Below are positions 53,604-61,202 of a stretch of 64,000 nt of DNA, in pieces. The stretch comes from Saprospiraceae bacterium (GTDB lineage Bacteria; Bacteroidota; Bacteroidia; Chitinophagales; Saprospiraceae), in NCBI GenBank assembly GCA_020629315.1, contig JAHDDO010000006.1:62001-126000 (forward strand), given 5' to 3'. The notes beneath the pieces are model-generated. The model ran no database searches. It was given only the letters and a program-made list of their open reading frames with translations, and was not told where the DNA came from. Position numbers and translations under genes: made by a program. The first letter of the stretch is position 1. Each line of letters opens with the position of its first letter.

Positions 53604-56570
53604 TTAATATCTTTCATCACTGACGTATGGCAGCTTTTCCATTTTAATAACATCCATACTGGGAAAACCAAAGTCTGTGACGATTTTGCCTGTGATCATA
53701 TAACACCCTTTGCCTTTAAAGGGGTACTTAGCGAGCGCTGAAGGAAAGTGGGTTGTGTCAAAGTATAGCCCATTTCTATCTAGCCAAGTGCCAAAGCCCA
53801 TAAGTTTTTTGTTGACGGTAGTGACGGGCTTTCTAGTTACATAATAGCCTAGCATTTTGACGGTCTTGCCGACGGCATTGGTCATTTGGTTAGCTAGAAT
53901 ATCTTCTTTGCGTTTTGTTTTAAGTAATTCGAATGGAGAGCAAAGAGGAAAACCTAACAACTCAATTTCATCAAATGCTTGTTCGTGCTTACCCTCTTCT
54001 AATTGAGGAAGCACAAAGGTGTCTGTTTCGGAAGTAAACAGTGCGGGATTAGCAGCTAGTTTTACGGTAGGGTTATGAACGGCATTTTTTTCCCACATAA
54101 GCTCGTACTTGTTGAGACCGGTAAATCGAAAGGCACTAATACGTATAAGTATTTCAAGCTGTTCTTTCGAAATGTTTATGCGGCTTACAAACTCCTGTAG
54201 GCTTTGGTAGGGACCGTTATCGTGGCGCTCCTGAACAATACGTATAGCCAACTTTTTCTCTAGGTCGGCAATATGCACAAAGCCAATGTATATATCTGAT
54301 CCTTGGATATCTGTAAGGTAATCACTGTGGTTAATGCAAGGGGCTTCGATATTAGCCCCGGCCATTCTAGCTTCATGTACGTAGTTTTCTGTCCGATAAA
54401 AACCACCAAAGTTGTTGATAACAGCCACCATGAATTCAAGAGGGTAGTATGTTTTGAGATAAAGACTTTGGAAGGACTCAACGGCAAAGCTAGCAGAGTG
54501 TGCTTTGCAAAAAGAATACCCACTAAAACTGGCTATTTGACGCCATACTTCATGAGATAGAGCATCTGGGTATCCCCGCTCTTTGCAGTTTCTAAAATAC
54601 TTTTCCTCCAGCTTTCGGAAGGTGTCAGAGTTTTTTCTTTTACCCGTCATGATGCGACGAAGAACATCGGACTCGTCTAGGTCCAAGCCAGCAAAGTGGT
54701 GCACAATCTTCATAACATCCTCTTGATACACCATAACACCATAGGTTTCGCCAAGGTGTTTTTCAAATATGGGGTGTATATAGGTAAAGGATTCCGGGTC
54801 GTGTGAACGTTGAATATACTCTCTCATCATCCCTGATTTAGCCACACCGGGGCGGATGATGGAGCTGGCTGCGACGAGGTGTATGTAGTTGTCGCACTTT
54901 AGTTTGTTAAGTAAACCGCGCATAGCAGGCGACTCTATATAGAAACAGCCGATGCAGTGGCCTTCTTTCAGCTTTTGTCTGACCTTAGTGTCTTCTTTAA
55001 TAGCTCGAACATTGTGTATATCTACTGCTTTACCTTGATTTTGAGCAATGAGTGTAACCGCATCTTTGATATGCCCTAACCCTCGTTGGCTAAGAACATC
55101 GTATTTATGAAAGTGAAGATCTTCGGCGCCATACATATCAAAGTGAGTAATGGGAAAGCCTTTTGGCATCATCTGTAAAGCCGTATGATAGTGTATGGGC
55201 CGCTCGCTTATTAATATACCGCCGGCATGAATGGACAAGTAGTTTGGAAACCCTTCAATGAGTTTGCCATACTTAAAGATATGCTTAGCGTAGGGATGGT
55301 GCTTGTGGGTGGCAGTAGGGTGATTTACAATGAGGTCGACATCAGCTTTAGGCAAGCCTAGCACCTTGCCCAGTTCGCGGATAATGGACTTCCCTTTAAA
55401 AGTATTGTAGGTGGCCAAAAGTGCAGTATGTTCTTTTCCGTATCGTTTGAAAATATAGTCTGTTACATCATCTCTTTCATCCCAGGAGAAGTCGATATCA
55501 AAATCGGGCGGCGAACTTCGATGGGGGTTTATAAACCGCTCGAAGTATAAGTCTAGCTCTAGCGGGTCTACGTCTGTAATGTATAAGTTGTATGCAACTA
55601 TAGAGTTGGCGCCACTACCTCGACCCACATGGTGATACCCTGCGGTATGGGCGTATCGTATTATATCCCAAGTGATCAAGAAATAAGGAGAAAAGCCAAG
55701 CTTTTTAATCACACGTAATTCTTTTTTTGTTCGCTCCATGGCTTTTCGATTCCGGTGACCATAACGCCGCACACAACCATTGATGGCCAACTTATCCAGT
55801 AGCGTAGCATCATCATCGACTGAGCCGGTAAATGTCAAGCGATTGTTACGCTTGCTCGATTCCATACTGAATGAACATTGTGAAAGGAGACGTTCTGTGT
55901 TTTCAATGATCTTTGGGTATTGTGAAAAGAGAACGGTTAGCTTGTCGGGGCTGTAAAAAAACTCTGACGAATTAGCGCAATGTTTTGGCTCTAGTTTCCC
56001 AATAACAATGTTTAAGTCTATACATCGCAACAATTTATGTGTCTTCCATCCATCATCATCTTTAAAAGTAATGGGGGAGTAAATGACTAGTTTGTCTTGA
56101 AAGTCCTTTAGATATGAATGATACAGTTTGTTTACTTCAGTAGGTCGAACACCCACAAATTCATTAGGGCGAAGCATCTTTATGCCTTTGGGTATTTTAC
56201 GATATACGATAAAGCAGTTTTCTAATTCGGGTGCAACAGCAGGCAGAGGCTCTTTATGGAGAGATGCTTTTGTAAGTAAAGCATTTAGCTCCCTGATACC
56301 TTCTTCGTTTTTGGCAATACCGAGATACAAAAAATCGCTCTGGTCAACCTTGGTTGATCCGTCTTCTTTCATTTGTCGGAAATCTATTCCGTAGACGGGC
56401 TTTAGACCTCTTTTTAGGCAAGCTTGATAAAAGGCATAACTACAAGAAGTGTTGTTTATATCGGTAATTGTAAGGGTTTTTATGCCTGCGTCTGCGGCCT
56501 CTTTAACGAGCTGTTCTGCGGATAATGTTCCGTATTTTAGGGAAAAGTATGTGTGAGCAGACAGATGCAT
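53604..56570 (-). CDS. dnaE2: DNA polymerase III alpha subunit, DnaE2-like
   Basis: 988 residues from ATG 56570; the opening MHLSAHTYFSLKYGTL matches the short DnaE group of Bacteroidota, whereas the TTG at 56585 adds five residues. An N-terminal PHP domain is followed by the polymerase core with GRGSGANSIVAY and PPDFDIDF (catalytic Asp cluster), a helix-hairpin-helix region (SLQEFVSRINISKEQLEIL) and a C-terminal OB-fold. At under 1000 residues it is shorter than replicative DnaE (about 1150). DnaE2 enzymes act in damage-induced mutagenesis with ImuA/ImuB, which are not adjacent here. Two repeated operator-like sites lie upstream. Confidence 0.9.
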   Translation of the reverse strand: MHLSAHTYFSLKYGTLSAEQLVKEAADAGIKTLTITDINNTSCSYAFYQACLKRGLKPVYGIDFRQMKEDGSTKVDQSDFLYLGIAKNEEGIRELNALLTKASLHKEPLPAVAPELENCFIVYRKIPKGIKMLRPNEFVGVRPTEVNKLYHSYLKDFQDKLVIYSPITFKDDDGWKTHKLLRCIDLNIVIGKLEPKHCANSSEFFYSPDKLTVLFSQYPKIIENTERLLSQCSFSMESSKRNNRLTFTGSVDDDATLLDKLAINGCVRRYGHRNRKAMERTKKELRVIKKLGFSPYFLITWDIIRYAHTAGYHHVGRGSGANSIVAYNLYITDVDPLELDLYFERFINPHRSSPPDFDIDFSWDERDDVTDYIFKRYGKEHTALLATYNTFKGKSIIRELGKVLGLPKADVDLIVNHPTATHKHHPYAKHIFKYGKLIEGFPNYLSIHAGGILISERPIHYHTALQMMPKGFPITHFDMYGAEDLHFHKYDVLSQRGLGHIKDAVTLIAQNQGKAVDIHNVRAIKEDTKVRQKLKEGHCIGCFYIESPAMRGLLNKLKCDNYIHLVAASSIIRPGVAKSGMMREYIQRSHDPESFTYIHPIFEKHLGETYGVMVYQEDVMKIVHHFAGLDLDESDVLRRIMTGKRKNSDTFRKLEEKYFRNCKERGYPDALSHEVWRQIASFSGYSFCKAHSASFAVESFQSLYLKTYYPLEFMVAVINNFGGFYRTENYVHEARMAGANIEAPCINHSDYLTDIQGSDIYIGFVHIADLEKKLAIRIVQERHDNGPYQSLQEFVSRINISKEQLEILIRISAFRFTGLNKYELMWEKNAVHNPTVKLAANPALFTSETDTFVLPQLEEGKHEQAFDEIELLGFPLCSPFELLKTKRKEDILANQMTNAVGKTVKMLGYYVTRKPVTTVNKKLMGFGTWLDRNGLYFDTTHFPSALAKYPFKGKGCYMITGKIVTDFGFPSMDVIKMEKLPYVSDERY

Positions 56571-56592
56571 CGTTGAATTATACAACGAATAT

Positions 56593-56651
56593 ATGTCGAA
56601 AAATCCGACAAAGCATATGTTTCAACAATAAAAAGTTGAAAAAACCGACAA
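56593..56651 (-). promoter_or_regulatory. Duplicated operator candidate upstream of dnaE2
   Basis: Two 19-base sites, 56593-56611 and 56633-56651, agree at 16 of 19 positions and are offset by exactly 40 bp. Read toward dnaE2 they are TTGTCGGATTTTTCGACAT and TTGTCGGTTTTTTCAACTT. The first contains a TGTCG/CGACA inverted repeat. A second inverted repeat, TTTCAAC-N8-GTTGAAA, spans 56620-56641. They look like sites for a dimeric repressor, perhaps of the SOS response. Confidence 0.5.
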
Positions 56652-56734
56652 TTAAATTTTATACTTCTTTTTTGGTAGTCTAATTTTTAAAGAAAGATAG
56701 CCATTAATACATTTGTCGAGCGATTAATGATAAA

Positions 56735-59488
56735 GTGGGCATAGAACGAACAATTGTACTACTCTTGATGCTGCTTCTGGGACCAATCTCATCAGAGGCA
56801 CAGACACGCTATTATTCACAAACGTATGATATAAATGATGGCCTTAAGCAAATGCAGGTTAATGCCGTCAAAATAGCCAAGGACAAAACAGTTTGGTTAG
56901 GTACACGATCCGGTATCTGCTCTTTTAATGGCGAACACTTTGACCGGTTCGAGGACATTGATAATAAACCAGATTACGTACATGATATAGACGTAATGTC
57001 TGACGGACGAATTGTGATTTTGAACCACAAAGGTTTATACCTATTTGACGGGCAAGAGTTTACCTTATATGCTTTTGAAGAGATCGACAGAAAAGCACAA
57101 TTTGGACGGATATTCGTAGACTGGAAAGACAGGGTGTGGTTAAATGGTACAAAAACCAAGAATATATTGCTTTTTGATAGAGGGCAATATATATCTGCGA
57201 TAGACTCCATGCCCTTTACTAACATTGAAAACCCCCATGCGGTTATTCCAAATAATTGCTTTGAGCGATTGTATCTTTTTACAAAAGACAATAAAGTCAT
57301 AGAGTATGATGAGCCAAATCAAAGTGGACGTATAATATATCAAGCGGAGCAATCTCTTTTTATACCTCGAAACATAAAATCAAATTTTGATTGCGAGCAA
57401 CACCCCAATCGTCTTTTGCTTTTAGGAGAAAGGACAAATAAAAAGGCAAAACGATTAGCCTACACAAATGAGAGACGAATGCGGGTTTTGATGGACAGAA
57501 CTCGAGGCGGCAAAATAAATACCGAGAACCCTCTCTATTATTTAAGCGACAATGCCTTGCAATTTTGGGATGGACAGGCTAATGTGACATTGATAGAGAA
57601 TGTAAAAAAGGAGTACAACTATTTTCAATCTTTGGATGCATCTGATGATGTCATTTTTGTAGGTACGGATAAAGGTCTTATCGAATTTCGAAAAAGTCCG
57701 TTTACGCATTTTGACGAATCCGACTATCCAAATGTCTGGACGGTGGTCGAAGATGAGCATTCAAATATTTTGATTGGCGCATGGGGTCAAGGTATACGGT
57801 ACCTTGATGGTGACCATCAAAAGATTAAAGGAAAAACTGATAAATGTGAAAACAAAAAGTGGGAGGAAACGCCAATAGGCTCTTATATGGGCGCCATTCG
57901 AACCCAAGCCGGACGGACGATTTTTCCAATGCATAAAGGACTATTAGAGTCTAAAAATAATGCCTTGCATATTTTGCATGAATCAGAAGATTGTAAAAAC
58001 GTACCTACAGCTTTATTTATTCATGAGTACAGTAAAACCGGTGATTTATATGTTGCTTCTTGCCCAGGTGTGTATGTGATGGATGTAAACGGACATTGGA
58101 AAAAAACCATACAAGACTCCTTATTTAATCACAAATGTATTTTGACCATAAATGAAGATATTGATGGTCTGTTATGGTTTGGTGGAAGGAACGGAGTAGC
58201 GTCTTATAATCCAGAAAATGAACGTGTACAGAACTTTGAGTTTGATAAGGCTGATGTTCCTTTACGTACGATAATGTGTAGTATGCTTGACCACAAGGGA
58301 AGGTTATGGTTCGGAGGAAAGAATGGATTATGCTTTTTGCAGGATGGTCAATTTCATTTATTCGAAGGTTTTAAGAATGAGGAGGTGAATGCATTAACTC
58401 AGACGGATGATAACAAGGTCTTTATAGCTACCCTAAAAGGTATATATATGTTTGACCTGGCCGAATACTATGCGACGGGTGTAATACGATATGTTTTATA
58501 CGATGAAAACCAAGGATATAAAGGTTTAGAGCCTGGTCAAAATGGATTTTACAAGGATGATAATGGCTTACTTTGGGTTTGTAGCTCCACTTCCTTAGCA
58601 AAGGTAAACCCAGACCAACTCTCGTATAATCTAGCTCATTTAGAACCTAAAATTATTAAGGTTAATAATATTCGAGTACCTTTTTCTGGAGATGAAATAT
58701 CACTCAAAGAAGGAATAAATGATGTCCGGATACATTATAGTTTAGCTGGTTTTAACAAAGAAAGAAATATTGAATATAGATATCGTTTGAACCAAAGGGA
58801 GTGGTCCAACTGGAGTCGAGTAACTGAAGCGGATTTTTCAGATCTTGCATCAGGGAATTATACATTTACCTTACAAGCTCGGAGTGCGGATCTGGACAGT
58901 GATATTTCGGAAACTCATGCGAAGTTTTCGGTTGATGTTTTGCTTTGGGATGAACCCTACTTTTCATTGTACTCCTTAATCACATCGTTATTTTTAGTTC
59001 TTTTTTGTGTTCTATTATACCGCAATAACACCTTAAGTCGACGGGTTAATGAATTACTTGAAAAGGAGAAAAACGAACTTGTGTTTAAAACAAGTGAGTT
59101 AGAAAAACTGAATAAAGACCTACAAGTACAAATAGGCAGAATCGCGAATCAAAGTACAGAGTCAATTTCGAGTAAGCTTGAAATCAGATCAAATGATAAG
59201 ACCTTTTTGGTCGAGGCAAATACGATACAATTTATTCAAGCTGAAGATAACGGATCAAGGATCTTTTTTGAAGATAGAAGTTTATGGACAGATGTTTCAT
59301 TAAAAAGTCTCGAAGCAAAATTGGATTTCCCATATATGATAAGGGTACACCGAAGTCATATAATTAATATTTCATTTTTGGAGTGGATAAATCAAAGCCA
59401 TTTGCAACTTTCCAATGGTAATTCGCTAAAAATTGGCCGGACCTACAAAAAGCATCTTTTGGAGATGAGTAAAAAAGAGCAGCTTTGA
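56735..59488 (+). CDS. Membrane-bound one-component regulator: Reg_prop propellers, Y_Y_Y and LytTR domains
   Basis: 917 residues. A signal peptide (about 1-22) leads into two-component-regulator-type propeller repeats (about 30-640; KTVWLGTRSGICSFNG, LLWFGGRNGVASYN), a Y_Y_Y domain (about 650-745), a single transmembrane helix (about 752-772), a short coiled coil (about 775-805) and a C-terminal LytTR DNA-binding domain (about 815-910; FIQAEDNGSRIFF, MIRVHRSHIINI). There is no histidine kinase or receiver, so ligand binding outside is passed straight to a DNA-binding domain at the membrane. GTG at 56735 is the start. It likely controls the nearby amidohydrolase. Confidence 0.9.
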   Translation: MGIERTIVLLLMLLLGPISSEAQTRYYSQTYDINDGLKQMQVNAVKIAKDKTVWLGTRSGICSFNGEHFDRFEDIDNKPDYVHDIDVMSDGRIVILNHKGLYLFDGQEFTLYAFEEIDRKAQFGRIFVDWKDRVWLNGTKTKNILLFDRGQYISAIDSMPFTNIENPHAVIPNNCFERLYLFTKDNKVIEYDEPNQSGRIIYQAEQSLFIPRNIKSNFDCEQHPNRLLLLGERTNKKAKRLAYTNERRMRVLMDRTRGGKINTENPLYYLSDNALQFWDGQANVTLIENVKKEYNYFQSLDASDDVIFVGTDKGLIEFRKSPFTHFDESDYPNVWTVVEDEHSNILIGAWGQGIRYLDGDHQKIKGKTDKCENKKWEETPIGSYMGAIRTQAGRTIFPMHKGLLESKNNALHILHESEDCKNVPTALFIHEYSKTGDLYVASCPGVYVMDVNGHWKKTIQDSLFNHKCILTINEDIDGLLWFGGRNGVASYNPENERVQNFEFDKADVPLRTIMCSMLDHKGRLWFGGKNGLCFLQDGQFHLFEGFKNEEVNALTQTDDNKVFIATLKGIYMFDLAEYYATGVIRYVLYDENQGYKGLEPGQNGFYKDDNGLLWVCSSTSLAKVNPDQLSYNLAHLEPKIIKVNNIRVPFSGDEISLKEGINDVRIHYSLAGFNKERNIEYRYRLNQREWSNWSRVTEADFSDLASGNYTFTLQARSADLDSDISETHAKFSVDVLLWDEPYFSLYSLITSLFLVLFCVLLYRNNTLSRRVNELLEKEKNELVFKTSELEKLNKDLQVQIGRIANQSTESISSKLEIRSNDKTFLVEANTIQFIQAEDNGSRIFFEDRSLWTDVSLKSLEAKLDFPYMIRVHRSHIINISFLEWINQSHLQLSNGNSLKIGRTYKKHLLEMSKKEQL

Positions 59489-59513
59489 CTAATTTAAGGG
59501 CAAATAAGCCAGA

Positions 59514-60782
59514 ATGAAAAACGCCTTTCTTTTCTTTTTCTTATTGATGACCATTCAGGTCATTGGACAACAAAGTTATATTCATTGCGGAAAACTCTTT
59601 GATGGAGAGAAGATGTATGAAGAGCAAACCATCATTGTTGAGGGTGCCACAATTACAGATGTCAAACGTGGGTATATAGATGCACCGGAAGATGCGACAC
59701 TTATGGATATGCGTGATAAGACGGTGTTGCCGGGACTTATGGATATGCATGTCCACATAGAGCATGAATCAAACCCCAAACGTTATGAGGAGCGGTTTCG
59801 TGAAAATGACGCTGATGTAGCTTTAAAGGCCACACAATATTGTGAGCGCACAGTAATGGCGGGTTTTACTACCATTCGTGACTTAGGCGGCACGGGAGTA
59901 AATGTTTCATTACAAAAAGCCATTGCACGTGGTTTTATTAAAGGTCCCAGAATATTTACAGCGGAAAAATCATTAGCTACCACTGGTGGACATGCAGATC
60001 CTTCAAATGGAATGAAAAAAAACCTAATGGGTGATCCGGGCCCTAAAGAGGGAGTTATTAATAGCCCTGAAGATGCGAGACAAGCTGTTCGACAACGATA
60101 TAAAAATGGTGCGGACTGTATCAAAATAACAGCGACAGGAGGTGTGTTAAGTGTGGCAAAAGATGGTTCTGGCCCACAGTTTACTATTGAAGAAATAAAG
60201 GCCGTTGTAGAGGCAGCCAACGACTATGGATTTGTTACGGCGGCTCATGCACATGGTGCGGAAGGAATGAAACGTGCGGTAATAGGTGGCATCCATAGTA
60301 TTGAGCATGGAACCAAAATGACGGAGGAGGTAATGGATCTTATGATCAAGCATGGTACGTATCTAGTGCCCACCATCTCAGCAGGTAAATTTGTTGCAGA
60401 AAAAGCAAAAGTACCCGGCTACTATCCGGATGTTGTGGTCCCCAAAGCGCTTGAGATCGGACCTTTAATTCAAGAAACCTGCGGTAAAGCGTATAAGCGT
60501 GGAGTAAAAATAGCGTTTGGCACAGATGCGGGTGTTTCACGGCATGGTGACAATGCAAAAGAGTTTGAATTTATGGTTGAAGCGGGCATTCCTGAAATAG
60601 AGGCCTTACAAATGGCGACTAAAAATGCAGCAGAACTAATGCGAATAGACGATGAATTAGGCTTTATTAGAAAAGGATATATCGCAGATATAATTGCTGT
60701 AAATGAGGACCCAAGCGAAAACATTAGTACCATGAACAATGTTGTCTTCGTTATGAAAGAAGGCAAGATATTTAAGCAATGA
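59514..60782 (+). CDS. Exported amidohydrolase (imidazolonepropionase/prolidase-like)
   Basis: 422 residues. The signal peptide ends at QVIGQQ (about 20). Metal ligands of the amidohydrolase fold: MDMHVHIEHE near residue 83, carboxylated-Lys candidate in CIKITATGG, AHAHGAEGM and HSIEHGTK, and the catalytic Asp in FGTDAGVSRHG. The set matches Xaa-Pro dipeptidase or imidazolonepropionase-like periplasmic hydrolases (PF01979). The gene lies 25 bases after the LytTR regulator, so cotranscription is likely. Its stop overlaps the start of the small lipoprotein gene (ATGA). Confidence 0.92.
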   Translation: MKNAFLFFFLLMTIQVIGQQSYIHCGKLFDGEKMYEEQTIIVEGATITDVKRGYIDAPEDATLMDMRDKTVLPGLMDMHVHIEHESNPKRYEERFRENDADVALKATQYCERTVMAGFTTIRDLGGTGVNVSLQKAIARGFIKGPRIFTAEKSLATTGGHADPSNGMKKNLMGDPGPKEGVINSPEDARQAVRQRYKNGADCIKITATGGVLSVAKDGSGPQFTIEEIKAVVEAANDYGFVTAAHAHGAEGMKRAVIGGIHSIEHGTKMTEEVMDLMIKHGTYLVPTISAGKFVAEKAKVPGYYPDVVVPKALEIGPLIQETCGKAYKRGVKIAFGTDAGVSRHGDNAKEFEFMVEAGIPEIEALQMATKNAAELMRIDDELGFIRKGYIADIIAVNEDPSENISTMNNVVFVMKEGKIFKQ

Positions 60783-61138
60783 AAAAACTAACGATCCTAC
60801 TTTTATTAGCGTTTTGTTACAGTTCTTGTGGTGAAAAGTGCGAGAACATCTCCGAAATTATATTGGGACAATGGAGCTTATTAGCTGCAGATAATGATGT
60901 AGTTGTATTTCAGGAGGCAGGCGTTTTGGTAGACCCTGATGGGGTTTTAGTGGCTAGTACGTCTAATGGTATTCAATTAGATGACCAGCGATGGTCCATT
61001 TCAGGAGATAGCTTACTTATGCTCAGTGCTAGATCAACGTCCTTATTACTCGAGGCAAATTATAACATCGAATCCTTTGATTGCGATGTTATTACTTTGG
61101 AGTCCACGGGTGTGTTTTTTGATCTTGAACGAAGATAA
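60779..61138 (+). CDS. Small lipoprotein, lipocalin-like
   Basis: 119 residues. The lipoprotein signal ends at FCYSSCGEKC, with Cys17 as the likely modified residue. The mature part has the pattern ILGQWSLLA...WSISGDSLLML...ITLESTGVFFDLERR, similar to short lipocalin-like domains common in Bacteroidota. Function is unknown. It is translationally coupled to the amidohydrolase gene and so may bind its substrate or product. The stop lies one base before a long hairpin at 61140. Confidence 0.8.
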   Translation: MKKLTILLLLAFCYSSCGEKCENISEIILGQWSLLAADNDVVVFQEAGVLVDPDGVLVASTSNGIQLDDQRWSISGDSLLMLSARSTSLLLEANYNIESFDCDVITLESTGVFFDLERR

Positions 61139-61139
61139 A

Positions 61140-61189
61140 ATGTCGGAAAGACTCTTTGAACCAGGGCTGAAACAAAGGCTTTCCGACAT
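61140..61189 (-). terminator. Long hairpin between convergent genes
   Basis: ATGTCGGAAAG (61140-61150) pairs perfectly with CTTTCCGACAT (61179-61189). The 28-base loop contains a second stem, CTTTG / CAAAG. On the minus strand the hairpin is followed by TTTT, which fits termination of the large secreted-protein gene; on the plus strand an A run follows, so it is not a classical terminator for the lipoprotein gene. Confidence 0.6.
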
Positions 61190-61202
61190 AAAAAAACTAT
61201 TG

